Assembly (NCBI GenBank): GCA_933228895.1
Contig: OW121848.1
Coordinates: 87,935,470-87,999,469 of the forward strand
Length of the DNA: 64,000 nucleotides
Reading direction: 5' to 3'
Origin: Platycnemis pennipes
Lineage: Eukaryota > Arthropoda > Insecta > Odonata > Platycnemididae
The position numbers and the translations under genes are program-made. Of this stretch, positions 1-41,856 are shown piece by piece (position 1 is the first letter of the stretch; each line of letters opens with the position of its first letter). Under the pieces are notes generated by a model. That model had not been told where the DNA came from and searched no databases. It worked only from the letters and a program-made list of their open reading frames with translations.

Positions 1-37
1 ATTACTCGAATCGCGTCAGATGTGCATTTTAAAATAA

Positions 38-356
38 CAGTTGACTTTTATCACAGTCAACTGTTGAAGCGAGCAGTTGACTATCAGCCGCAAGATGTGC
101 GATATATCGCTGTCGCTACTGCTATGATGCATCTGCGCCAACTTCTATGCGACTGAGAGCCGCTAGTTAGGCATTGCCATAACAAAGAAAAAGCATTTGA
201 TGATGATGATTAGCATGATTCTCACTTAAATAATCATGAAATTCTTCAAACAATAAATTCCATGGACGATTATCTTAGCCGCATAGAAGTTGGTGCAGAT
301 GCATCATAGCAGTAGCGATATAATGCGAATCTCGCGGCCATCAAAAGTCAACTGCT
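38..356. mobile_element. Short inverted-repeat (MITE-like) element
   Basis: Arms at about 73-152 and 274-355 are inverted copies of each other, sharing for example CTACTGCTATGATGCATCTG and CAACTTCTATGCG. The left end also holds its own small hairpin, CAGTTGACT with AGTCAACTG, at 38-64. There is no coding capacity. The outer border and target duplication are unclear, partly because the window starts here. Confidence 0.55.
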
Positions 357-479
357 ACGTGTACATGCTATTTTAGAGAGATGCCAATCGATTATTGTAG
401 TCCATGGTCGATTAACTAGAGCTGTGAATGTTATGAATAAAGCTGTGAATGGAAGAAGATTTCAACTAATAGAACTCAA

Positions 480-2195
480 CTGAGAAATAGCTTAAATTCT
501 TGTATCATTCACAAAGACTATGGACCGAATTATTCCAGTTGACAATAGTTATCATCGAAAGAATCAGGTTCCATTTACCCTCCTCATTGAGCGTTTCGAT
601 TTAGTCATCAAGGAAAGGTATCCTATTTGTAAGTAACCATTGCTCTTCCCTTCTTCTGTCACCAATAGCCGAGAAAATCAGAGAAAATACGAGTTCGCTT
701 GGTTCATACGATCACTTTGTCTCACATTCATTCTAAATGATGCTTTGTACTGGGCGCATGCATAATCAACGGTAAAAAACGTTCATTCACCCATATATAT
801 TTGTGTCATTTAATAGGTAACCTTTCTAGCCTTTCGCTCCAACCCACCGATTGAAAAAAATATCGTAAAGAGAGCTTCTCAGCTGTGTTCCTGTGGAGTG
901 ATAAAGAATCGGATAAGGGTTTTCTAGCTTAATCTGTGTTAAAGTTACATATAAGACTAGATGATAAGGAGAGCCATCCTACGAGCAACTTTAATTCATG
1001 CCGTTGGAGAGGGAGCGGAAAGCCTCATCAGCATCCTAGTCCAATCGGAGGCACTTTCCCGTTCACATCCCTTGGCCTTGAATCCCAGCTGGATCAATCT
1101 CCTGAGTGACATGTGATCCAAGACCATGGGTTGTAGCTGTTTTCATGAGGGTAAATGGAGTAGTCACCTCACTAATGGGTAAAGGAGGGTAAGACTTACG
1201 ATTCCATCATCGTGCGTGGCCAGAACTGGAGCTGCAATACTCAGACAAAAATCCCTTTGCTTGATCAGAAGTAGAGGAAGTACGATACGTAAAAATGTTC
1301 CAAAATTTTTAACCATATCGAAATGTTGAATGATGCCTGCAATTTAGAGGATGGAGAGTAGGTGCCCTTATTTAAATAGAGCAACAACTAAAGCTTTTGC
1401 AGAGCATAGTTAACAATGTATTTATTTATATATAATGTTACCATCGTTAGTAGCTGAAGAGGTGTAAAGGCTTCACTGTATCACACCTTCACCGTTGAAG
1501 CGTGTGGATTGTACATTCTACTTTTGAAAGGAGGTAAGCATGAAGCTGAACTCATTTTTAAGCTATCTTTCAGAGCCACCATGCATCCGTGCATAGCATT
1601 CGTGAGAGAATCTTTTCCCTGTTTTAGTTTAATTTAGGTCTAATCTATTATGCCTGATGCAGAGCATGTGATTTTCTTCTAGTGGAAATTTATTCCTCTA
1701 AATTCTGTATCTGGAGCAGCATCTAGTTGCAAATGATCGCGCAAATAGCCCACTTCCATAGTGTATGCATACACACCTTTCATAGTGTGTGCATATGTAG
1801 CTTCAAAATATAAATACATCGCTCAAGTTTATGTTTTGAGTTTTTCAATAGATATTAAGGTAATATAGAAAAATGTGCTAGTGAATCTTCATAGGCCTAG
1901 TCCAAATTGCACGAAAATTTTGCAAAGACACTTGATTGACCTTCTGACTCATTGGAGAAACAAAGAAGTTAGGTGTGTTTAACTTAATGAACCCTGTTAG
2001 CATGAATACACATTTATAGATACATTCATGAATTTTAAAATGGTAAATCATGCAAGTGTGTTGCGGGAGTGCATGCATTTCAGGAGGGTAGCTTTTTCGT
2101 GACGTTGATGAAGGACACTCGTTCATATGATATTTGATATTAGGAATTGTCGATTTTTCCGGTCCCGTTGAATTCGTAATTTTGAATTTCTACTG
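480..2195 (+). mobile_element. Tigger/pogo-like TA-flanked transposon, copy 1 (truncated)
   Basis: About 1.7 kb is similar, in inverted orientation, to 23871-26150. Shared landmarks include GACAATAGTTATCATCGAAAGAATCAGGTT-like sequence near 540, a GCGCATGCATAATCAAC stretch near 755, and a CACTCCCGCAACACACT equivalent near 2065. The right terminus is TTTCTACTG followed by TA, the same terminal repeat as the complete copy. The opposite end is missing, being truncated or beyond the window. No intact transposase was seen. Confidence 0.7.
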
Positions 2196-2210
2196 TAGTA
2201 TACATGGTTA

Positions 2211-2952
2211 ACTGGGAAAGAACCTGGCCTCTCTACCCTGATGTGCGAATTTCACATGCCATTGGGCTTACAAGGAGAGTGTCCATTAATCGGATCTAGG
2301 ACGTTGACAAATATCAGCAGGCAGGTAGTCCTTGATTAGTGATTTACGAATCACCCCCATTATGGGTTTATATATCCAATACTTTAAACAAATAAAGAGC
2401 TTGAATATTTTGACTGGAAAGACAATGCATAAAATTTCATGGCAGCCAGGTGTAAGGCATAGACTAGACGTAAAGTACTCGACTACAAGTGTGAAAGGAT
2501 AAGGGTCCTGGATTGTGGCTCCCCTAAGGCATTATTTTTCCTCTGCATTTTAGTATAATGACCGATCCTGGTCATAAATATTTTTTATGTTTATCCAGAA
2601 TGCATTTAAAACTTTTGTAATTTTTGGCAATACCAAGGGAGAAGGCAACAATATTTGTAACCTTAACACTTGTTTGAGTAATTTACCCCTATTACCCCCT
2701 ATCCTGGCCATCATATTATTCGAAGCATAGTCTTTCCACTGAAAATATTCAAGCTCATTTTTTGTTTCAACTGCTGGAAATTGAGCCCCATAATGGGGAT
2801 GATTTCTAAATCACTAATCAAGGCCTACCTGCCTGCCAATTTTCGTCAACATCCTAGACCTGATTAATGGACACTCTGCTTTCTAGTATTTGGAAATGTT
2901 CTACCCTCATTAACCAGGTCAACCTTTGGGTTGATCACAACTCAATGGATGT
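2211..2952 (+). repeat. tRNA-derived SINE copy split by a foldback insertion
   Basis: Bases 2211-2272 match the middle of the SINE at 30465-30714 (CTACCCTGATGTGCGAA, TTTCACATGCC). Bases about 2890-2952 match its 3' part (TCTACCCTCA, CAACCTTTGGGTTGA). The two halves are separated by the foldback element at 2276-2877. The tRNA-like head is absent. Confidence 0.65.
2276..2877. mobile_element. Long-armed foldback element (possibly Mutator-like)
   Basis: Two arms of about 154 bases, 2276-2429 and 2724-2877, are inverted copies, both starting AGAGTGTCCATTAATC and both containing GGCAGGCAGGTAG and CTTGATTAGTGATTTA. The roughly 290-base centre has no open frame. Flanking GCTTACAAG and GCTTTCTAG agree at seven of nine bases, which could be a 9-bp target duplication as in Mutator-like elements. 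That class call is tentative. Confidence 0.65.
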
Positions 2953-3383
2953 ACCACGTTGAATTTTCACCAAATTGAATTTTCAACCACTTCTACCGAT
3001 AAGATAAATAAAGCAAGATAATTAATTATAACTTTAGCCCTAATAGTTACAGCTGGTCCTCGCATCTCATGTTACACAATTCAAACATATCAGTATAGCC
3101 TTTTTCCATTCCAAATTTCAAGTCACCATGCTTGCTAGTGCCCATGAACTGGGAACATTAAGGTTTTCCCTATTTTGTTCTGGTCCTCAGCTGAATTTTC
3201 TGTCATCTGCATTCGATAATCTTGCTGAGAAAAGATTTTGCATGACGACAAATCTCTGAGTGTGCTGTGTTTCCTACGTGGATGGTGCAGAGGTGGATGT
3301 CATGACCAAGAAATACATCTGCCTCTGCCTGCCTAATCCTGTTTTGATCTGAATTGATTTTGTGATTTTGTATCAATCCTTAA

Positions 3384-5156
3384 CCCTTAAAGTGCCAGTT
3401 GGATGATCTATCGGCCCTTCGGGTGTGTGCAAAAAATGCCAGGAGCCGATCTATCAGCCACGTTTGAGTATGCCGTGATCATTTTGTAACCTTGAGTCAT
3501 ATGTCCTTCATAAACAAGTTTCCAGTCTCGCTGATGCTTACTCATCTCTGTTCATCGTGAAAACATCCCTTCTGAGAAAAAACCTTAGTCTCATTTGCGG
3601 TATACAATCTGTATTCTTGAAGATCTTGTAAATGAGTGGCTCTTTTTCTGATAATGAGTGGCTGGTTTCAGATTCTAAGCCCTCTTGCATGTTTAAATAC
3701 TGAAAATTCTTTTTAAGAAATAAGAGCTGCTGAACATGCTCAGCAGTTGAGAGTTCTTCTATTAGGACCATAGCACCAGTCTCTGAAAACATTTGGTCAG
3801 GAAACTCTAAACCTGCAGGTACACCCAAATACATGGACTCTCATCAGCACGTTATTGTAAGGATCCAAAATCCTGAACATGGTAATGAGGAAAACTTGCG
3901 GAACAGAGTAGGCCTTCTCGGGTTATGTTGAAGGCGTATGTGCAAGTTGCATAACTTTCAGGGGAATAATATGCACTCCATCAAGTTAGTTCATTGCTAG
4001 CGTTAATTTATTGTAACAAATCTTCATTTTCAATTATTACGCCTCCCAAAAAATATGTACAATAACTTCCATTGATGCGCACTCAATAATTAATGGTGAC
4101 TGTATGACCACATAGCACGTTCTGTGTATACATATATAGTCTCGCCTTTAAGGCGTGATATCCTAAAAAAGGAAGAAATGAAATTCATAGAGAGCATATC
4201 AGCATGTAAATGATTTAGCCTTTCATTTAATGCAGGTACCAGACATTTTTTAATTATTACTTTTGAGGCATTTTTTTTGCAGTGTGGATGAAAAATGGCA
4301 CATTTTTTAGAGTCGCAGAGGCCAGCGTCACTTTGGAGATTGTCATAAAAATTTGAATCGTACTTTTGCCATGATGCCCTCTAAGTTTCCAATATTTACC
4401 TTTATTCATTTAGGTTATTCTAGTCAATTTATGAAACTGGGTTTTCTCCATAAGTATGCAACATTGGAGGCACACAACAAACACCTTCGTCTTCATTAAA
4501 AAATTTCTCATGTGAATCCATTAATGTCATAACACTGACCATACCATGATATTTGAATTTTATATTTTTGGAAAACGACCTTGGAATGTAGACGGAAATG
4601 CTGAACAACATATGCGTTGAGCAGAACGAACTTGAGTAGACGGTAGAACTTTAATTTTTGCCCGTATTTCAGCACACTGTCTTCGTACGTTGATTTTCAT
4701 ATACTTTTTGGAGGAGGTTGGGCTTTTCTCCTCAGGCTTTCCCATAGCCAATTGTAAGCACTTGTCTCACTTTTACTGTCACGAAAATCGCAGCTAAGTA
4801 AACAAGTACGCGATACATTGGAAAGTCAGTTGAAAAAGGTGGGATTTCAGAATTATTATGTTTTTAGATGATTTTCACCGAATGAATACTTTTGAATAAA
4901 AGCATCTGAAAAAAATGAATACTCAAAAGTATCGAAGTATCAGGACCGATACTCGATACTCACTATCGGTATCAGCCCAAGTCTAATAATTACATCTGGA
5001 AACCTATAGGTTAAGTAAGAATAAATAAAAAATATTGGCTTCAGGATTTTAGTATTAGCTTTTTTAAAAAATTTTTATCCGAATATGTACATTTTCATCA
5101 ATAATGCCATGGTATTTTTTGCATACACCACGTAATTGAAGCTGGCACTTAAAGGG
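3384..5156. mobile_element. piggyBac-like element with TTAA ends
   Basis: TTAA flanks both sides (3380-3383, 5157-5160). The ends are CCCTTAAAGTGCCAG and, read inward from the right, CCCTTTAAGTGCCAG, 14 of 15 identical, which is the piggyBac signature. The inside shows only short frames on the minus strand (3538-3834, 4429-4751) that I do not recognise, so the element is probably non-autonomous. Part of its interior is repeated at about 21550-22770. Near 4900-4985 there is a TATCG-rich stretch (CGATACTCACTATCGG) that looks like an older nested fragment. Confidence 0.75.
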
Positions 5157-5434
5157 TTAAGCATGGAAACTGTGGAAGTGAAAATAAATGATTTTGCAGC
5201 TGTCTTTCTGAGAAAGATGCTTCTTTGACTACCTTTCTGCAGCTCCCTCACTGGATTATTGGAGTCAGTTTGTCAACAGTCAGGTCGTAGTTCATGGGAA
5301 GAGAATAGATGCATACATTTTGCCTCGAGTATATTTGTTTTATTTGAACATTCATGGTTGAAAATGTTACTGTGGGCATAGTTTTTTATCCATTGTAAAA
5401 TTGTGGAAGATCTAATAGTTTCTTTCTGACCCAG

Positions 5435-34707
<29,273 letters not shown>

Positions 34708-36715
34708 TTATGTGATATCATTAAGGTCATTTTATTTGTATAATACTGTAAATATTTCTAAAAACATATGCCTCCAAGTTGTTAACTCTTTTTAATACCA
34801 TATCTTATGGTTATACTTCTATCTGTTTATCTTTATTTGTATTATATTTGTAGATAATTGATTTATATGTATATACTAATGATCATTTGAAATAGCCAAA
34901 TATTATCATCATAACATGTCTAGTTGAGAGAGTTCCAGATTTTTCGAGAGTGCCAGGTGGCTGATGAGTTTCTTGTTCCTGTTTCAACGTTCACATTCTC
35001 ATGTAAAGTTTCAGCTGCAAACCCCATTCGGTGGCTAATGTCATGGTAGATATTCATAGATGCAGAGGTAGTTTTTGAACCGTATTCACTAAAATGAAGT
35101 TAGGCAGCTTCAAGATGCCTTTCCAAAAATTTACATTAAATATATTTTGAAAATGAAAATTTCATTGTGCACCTTATGAAATTTAAGTGATGTAAGTGGT
35201 TGATCTGGACAAAACTCTTTGTAAGTACGCATTGGTGTAAACAGCAATTCAAAAGGGAAGACAGGATGTGCATGTGCAAGTTTGGCATCAAGGTTTTAAA
35301 TGAGTAGCTGGCAATTATAGGTGTAACTTACATTTGAAGTTTTGAACTAAGCATTATTTAATTGTGTAATTTCAACTGTATGTTAATTGGAATTGATTTG
35401 GTGAAACATGTTGAAATTTGGGGCTTAGGCCAACCCAAGTGAATGCTTATTTGTGCTGTTATTTTGTACATATGAATGAATAGAATGATTTTTTAGCAAT
35501 GGATGACATTCATAGAAAATGTATATTTTATGAATTGTTGAAGAAGATATTAAAATGTGATAAATCATTTCAAAGTAGTGAACATATAAAATAGTTTGCC
35601 TATATGCATTTTATTGATTCAAAAGTATATTGTATTATGTTGAATGTAATGCCATTTCATTCAACTGATAAGTATTTCCTAAAATGAGCTTAATAATTAA
35701 TGTGACTGGTTTTAATACATTTTTCATTTTTTCCAGTCAGTTTTGTTGGACTTTAATTTTGCCCATTCTAAAGTGCTGTTCACGTTCAAATAGATTTTTT
35801 AATTTTATTTTAGCTGAAAGTTTTTCCCTCATGCTTCATTATGGACAATTGATGAAGATACATTACTTTCTGAACGTGGGGACCACTCCCTGATTTTATC
35901 ATTCCAAGTCACCTCATTGCATTGAAGTATTGTATTTCAGTAATCACACTGACTTGAGGGGCAGCCTTTTAAGTGAAGATTTTTATGTTGTGCATTAACT
36001 TGATTGATAGTCATGCAAGGAATGTGACTAGCCATAGCAAATTTACATGATTGAGTGATGATCTTGTCATACACATATCCTCAAAGTGCATCCTGGGAAA
36101 TTTTTGCTGAAATCTAGAAGCTAAGCTTTTGTCCTACATTAATGCCGTTGAATTTGTTATTGAGTAAGTCATGGAGAGATATTGCCGTCCTGTATGTGGA
36201 ATGAAGAAAGTGTTAATACAGTGTTTACACCCATCAAGCATTTCAAGGTTTATTCTCAGAAAGAGGTGTGTGTGTGTGTGAAACCACATTTACAATAATT
36301 GTAAAGTTCACACTTAATGAGGCCTGCTGTGCCTTCAAGTCATCAACTTTACCTTTTTAAGTGGTAATTCCCTTTGATTATAACTACTAGTGTTTTTATG
36401 AGAGTTTGAGAATCTGCATTACCTGATATTGTTTAAACATTTTGATGAGTAACTTGTGTGGATTTGGTCATTGTGTGCAGGTATGAATGTTTTTTTTAAG
36501 TGTGTTTGTGGTGCTATGAGTAGAGAAAGTGTTTCATTTTCACAAATTTGTCATTGCAAATTGTCACACCATGTGAAGACATCCAAATTGTGGCCAATAA
36601 CGATTGAATCTAATGATTTAAGTCATGCCTTTTAAAAACCACCTCTCTCAATTTGCTTTACTCATGATACCTACATGATATTGAAAATTATGAACTATAT
36701 CTACCTTCAAATAAA
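34708..36715 (+). other. Probable Nedd4 3' UTR and downstream flank
   Basis: An AT-rich stretch without coding signal or recognisable transposon follows the stop codon. A short TG repeat lies near 36265. AATAAA at 36710-36715 is a possible poly(A) signal and ATTAAA near 35549 a weaker one. The 3' end was chosen only from that hexamer and is not established. Confidence 0.4.
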
Positions 36716-36979
36716 TTACCCAATAATTTGAATTCAAGTCTATTTATTAAAAACAATCTACTAATCCATATATCAAGTAACTTTATATTTTCTAAGTGAT
36801 GGATTTATCTTAATTATTCAGTCTGCAAGGTTTGCCTTGCAGACTGCAAACTAGCCAGCACATCCAATAATTTGTAATTGTAACTTTTCATGGCCATTCA
36901 GTTTGCTCTCTTTTCCATCTGTCAGTTCATGATTCAAAGCCTGAACTGAAGCTTTGCTGCATGAGAAATCAAACTTAAT

Positions 36980-39385
36980 CAGGGTTGCGATTGTCGGGGA
37001 AAACCTGGAATTATCAGGGAATTTTGAATTTATGGAAAAGTCAGGGAATTTTCGTAACAGTCTGGGAGAAACAGGGATAGAAAATTCTCATTATTTTTCT
37101 ATCATTACGCTTATCGGACAGTCTTTCCGCCCTTTATTTCACCTACAAAAACTAATCTCCATCGCTGATGTGCATAGAATAAGCCTCGTCAATTCGTTGA
37201 ACATTCACTTGTGAATCCTAGTTTAGTTGTGAATCAGTCGTACAGTGTATCCCTTTTATATATCCTTAATGCGATCTTTTTTAGTAGTGTTAAAATTCAT
37301 GAGATCACCATGTATTCCGCCCATCACAAGGAATCCAAGGCTATGTCGTTCAGAAGATTTTACCTCACATTTTTTTAACTAACAACACTCAGGTCGAGAG
37401 GTAGCTGGAGCATACTAGCTCGTAGTAAATACGTGCATGAAGTTCTTAAAATATGAGACAATGATTATTAAAACGGTAATAGAAGTACGATCACACGTGT
37501 AAACAAAATCTTCTCCTTAAGATTATCTTCGATTCCCACACCCCTTTTCGTGAGACAGTAAGAAGTCCTCCTCCCCTCCCCACCTCGATGTAATCATTGA
37601 ATGGCCCCCTTAGCTCCTTCTCGAAGCTGTTTAGCCAGGTCACAAACCACCTCAAATATGATATTCCTGAATATGATGCTACCGTTGCTAATTTCCTCCT
37701 GTTTTCGCTCGCGGGATTGCGCCTACGTTATGTTTGCTTATACAAATATTTTTACATTTTTGGTTCCCTTTTACAATCAATGGGTTATAACTATGTTAAT
37801 CCAATTGTTATTCGCTTCTGAAGGTCACTCTTGCTATCCGATTTTGAACTAAGTAGTGCAACAACTTTGCTTTGGTTTGTATTTTTCGCGCACCGTAGTG
37901 ATAACTGTGCGACAGTAACTGAGTGATAACCGAGTCCGACAGTAAATTGAGCATTATATTTCCCTTCGATGCCTTTTCAGTAATCCTCAACTTCCCACAA
38001 CTACCACCACACGCTACCTCTTTCTTGAAGAATTAGACATTGTCAATTGGTAATTTTACCGAAGGAAACATACACGGCCACGGAAGATCGCTCGCCTCGG
38101 TCGCGTCAACGCTCGCAATGCTTCAGGGGACTCACCGTAATGCAACACTTATATAGTAGAATTTCGATTTTACGTAAACATTTGATTTTACACCAGTGAA
38201 TAAGCGGCACCGGCCGACTCTTATGGAATAGAGTATTCTTATGGAATCATTATTTGATTTTACTTGAATCGTTGTAAGGCTATTTTGGTCTACGGTGAAG
38301 GTATCAATTCGAGTTTACGTTAGAAATAACAGATCTTAAAGAAACTTAAATTCGGGCAGATTCTTCGCCATATTTAAAGGAAATCTTCAATTTAATGCCG
38401 TACTACTGTGAAATTCAGCTGTAACGAATCATTGCATGGCATTTTTATGGGATACATAGGTATATATTTTACTATCCCATCTTTCAGTACGAAAAGTTGT
38501 GGGTTCAAGGTGATTGCGTTCTGATAGTTGCGCCGGAATGCTCAAGCGAAGCTGCTTTGCGACCTTAAGATAGGAACCAAGTATGCTCTTCCGAGTGAAG
38601 AGATGAATCTCGCTTTGGGGTCGCCGCAAGCTCGCGTGAAACTAGTGTCACTGGCGCGCGTTGTTGAGCGGATTAAAGTACGGAGAATGTTTGTCCTCGA
38701 CCGATGCCAACAGCCGAGGTAATTGGGAAGATACGTGACATAGTAGCATTATATAAAACATCACAACGATGGAATCACAAGGCTAAAACTCGCCTAAATG
38801 CTTGGCAATGATTTTTTCACGTAGAAACGTGTTCATTCACCATCTTCCGCATGTACCTACTGGATAGGTGTTTTGGTGGGGTTGTCTGTTCCTTCCCAAT
38901 TTAGAGATTTAAGCGGAATTTGATGCACGGTTTGGGTTACCCAAAAATTAAATGAATTGAAAAACTAAGGAATATGAAAATAATAGCCAACACTGTGTTA
39001 TTCAAGACAAATAAATTACTAATTTCAAAAATGACAATCACGAGTGATGTTATCGTATATGCTACATGCGCTGTTTTTACCCTTTTGCACCGGAGCCTTG
39101 CGATGAAAAATACGAGGGTGAAAATGTGTATTAAAGGTGTGTATAATTTGGATGAGAGTTTAACTCATTAAGGTTTAATATATTTTTTATTAGGGTGTAC
39201 TTTTAGTTTTTAATGTAGGTATTGATTTCAGCTTTTAACATTTTCTGAGTTTTTGCGAAAATGTAATTCAGCAGAAATAATATATTCCGATAATAGGAGA
39301 CTTTTAGGCGATCGGTCAGGGAATATGTTAATTCCATCAGAGAAAACTCAGGGAATTTAAAAATTGGATATCAATAGCCACCCTG
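36980..39385. mobile_element. hAT-like element with CAGGG ends
   Basis: The ends CAGGGTTGCGATTG and, inward from the right, CAGGGTGGCTATTG face each other over 2406 bases, flanked by TTAAT (36975-36979 and 39386-39390). Subterminal repeats of TCAGGGAATTT occur at both ends. The interior (37380-38760) is richer in CpG than its surroundings but holds no recognised transposase. A 5-bp duplication is known for some hAT-related groups; the superfamily is an inference. Confidence 0.6.
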
Positions 39386-39456
39386 TTAATGTTCTGTAGT
39401 ACATAATTTGTAATCACACATAATTTGCCTCCTGTTTCAGTATATGTATTAGTATT

Positions 39457-40155
39457 AGGGATGGTCGGATCCAAAGAACCACGAATCTTTCATTTTACTC
39501 GGTTCCGGATTCGGTTCCAAACACTCGGAGTAAAATCGGATCCGGATCGTAGATTTTAAATTTTCGCGGCTTAGCGATCGAATCGCGTTAATGGAATATA
39601 GGTGCGCTAGATGTTGACAAGGAGAGGTTATGTAACTCAGGTCACGAAATTATGTGTAAATTTTTCCGTGCAAGGAGAAGCAAATTAAAATGAATTTTTT
39701 TCCCCATTGCCCTGGTATCGCGAGAAAAAAAACATAGTGTCACGCGGGTAGCCTACATTTAGCGGCATCATGTGGAAATCGAGACCTATTGTACTGCGCG
39801 GAGTTTGATTCCTATCGCAGTATAATTTTTTCTTTCAGTCATTGCATAGAAAATTTTATCATCTTCAATTTCAAACCCTTACATCTGAATACTCACATTT
39901 TTATAATTAGGTATATTGTTTAAATTAGATTTACGAATATATCACTCAAAAATTAGGGATGGTCGGGTCGGTTCCAAAGATCCACGGATCTTTCATTTTA
40001 TTCGCTACTGAAATCTAATCCGAATACAGTAAATTTGGATCATGATGGGATATTATTAAATTTCGCGGCTTAGTGATCGATGCGCCCCGCGAATGGAATG
40101 TAGGTACGGTAGATATGACAAGGAGAGGATTAAAATTATCGGCCTATCCCTAATA
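39457..40155. repeat. Element with TAGGGAT ends and an internal tandem duplication
   Basis: The left side reads TTAGGGATGGTCGG and the right side CCTATCCCTAA, an inverted terminal repeat. Two direct copies of about 180-200 bases (39457-39650, 39957-40140) share CGCGGCTTAG, AATGGAAT and GACAAGGAGAGG. No coding region. The target duplication is unclear. Confidence 0.5.
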
Positions 40156-40649
40156 GTAACCTAAAATAATTATTTTGTAATTGACCCGATAAAATTCAGA
40201 ATAATTTTAATTTCTTGAGCCTTACCCCTTGAGCGCACAGTCTAAAATACCGAGTCTACTAAAGTTGGCCGTGGACGTTCTTTTAATCCAAATTAAAATT
40301 ATCTTAATTGTAATTAGGTATATGTAGTTATCTATTAACTTTTATTTTATTACGCAAAAAATATATTTAACATATTTTCCATTTATTTTTAATCACAAAA
40401 TAAATAGGAGCTACTCGGCTACCAAAGACTTGGGGAGGAGTGCATGCGTAACTATTATTAAATGAAATATGTATTTAAAATAACATCAATTTTAAAATTT
40501 GTGTCGATTTTTATCAACCCCACAGTGCGGCAGTATGGACTCGTGTTGCTGCAATCACAGCGAAAAAGATTAATAGTAAGATCTCGTAGGTACCAAGATA
40601 AATCAAGGCTTCAGAGAAATTACAGTCACTGTATTATTCCCAATACCCT

Positions 40650-40875
40650 CTCGCACGGCTTAGCTGAAAGCCACCGAGTGCGTCCACCGGGTTGCGAATG
40701 GTGGGTAAACCTCTAGATATAGAAGTTAGCTACAAGATAAGCGATGTTACTCGTCGAATAAGCAGTCGTGAACAAAAAGCGACGGCATTCCGAGGGGTTA
40801 TTGGTCTATCCCTGGGTTAGGAAGGCCTTTAAATAATACAGAGCCTATGAAGAAACCGTGACTTGGCGACGAACA
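40650..40875 (+). repeat. RTE-like LINE 5' UTR fragment
   Basis: It matches 52340-52545: AAGCCACCGAGTGCGTCCAC, CTCGTCGAATAAGCAGTCGT and CCGTGACTTGGCGA. It may be the separated 5' end of the copy resuming at 41815; the endonuclease region between them is missing. Confidence 0.65.
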
Positions 40876-41814
40876 GGGGGACAAAATGCCTAAAAAGTGG
40901 CCATAAGTCCCTAAAATAAACTTTCAAATCTAGGTCTTTTATACACTGCGTTGTCTTCTCTGATAATGGCGCTACCAGGAAATTCAATTTACAGGTATAT
41001 AAGTATTAAAATTTGCGCAAAAATCATTGTTAAAGTGACTTGGGCGTAGCTCACTAGTGTGTCTAAGCAAACCCGCAGTTAGAAGATCTATTTTAAAGTT
41101 GAATTGTAATTCACCAACTCAATCGATTGTATTTAGTAAAAAGAAATACCTTCCTCTTCATTTCTCAAAAAGAAATACCTACTTAGTATTTCTATTTGAG
41201 AATAATACCAAGTAGGTATTATGCATATAATTGAAAAGTTCATCAAGAATTTTTTATGAACGTTATCTTCATTTTTTACAGTAAGTATTTTTCAACTTTT
41301 TTCGCGAAATGTTTTAAGAAAAAATTCAAAAAGTTGTATTGCCGGGCATTGTCCCACCAAATATAGCTAGATGTATTTGTAGCCAAAGATCTTAGCTATC
41401 GATTTAAGAAAAAATATGCTGCGGTTTAGCAGCGCAAAATGATATTATTAAAAAAAATATGTGCTTCACTTTAGCTGTCACGTTGCGCGGGTTGCATATT
41501 ACATGTAACAGCCCGTTACTTTTGTCAGCTCAGCCGTGTCAAATTTGTTCTAGTTTGGGGGAGGTAACTGATGATTGTTAAATTTTTAATCTTGAAGACT
41601 TGCACAATACACAGTTTATACATAGTATCGTGAAAAGCGTCTCATCAACCTAAAATGTTCATATTGTGGTCTACTGACATGGTGATGGTAGCATAGCTAT
41701 AGCTATGCTACCGTCTATAAGCTATAGCTCTCTTTTTTGACGTATCAATTCAATCATTTTTGACACGCATTTGAAGCTCAAAACAAGAACTCACTTGTTT
41801 TGAAATATGAAATA
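40876..41814. other. Unassigned repeat-region sequence with a 26-bp palindrome
   Basis: No gene is seen. At 41687-41712 a perfect 26-bp palindrome centres on ATAGCTATAGCTAT. A 41130-41225 segment has inverted AAATACCT/AGGTATT blocks. The stretch replaces the endonuclease part of the surrounding LINE copy. Confidence 0.5.
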
Positions 41815-41856
41815 TAACGAAAAAAAAGAGGAGAAAGACTGCTGGAGTTCTCACAA

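Noticed and set aside
1..5434. Search for the upstream Nedd4 WW and C2 exons
   Set aside because: No segment with an LPxGW...TTW pattern and splice sites was found. These exons are probably upstream of the window.
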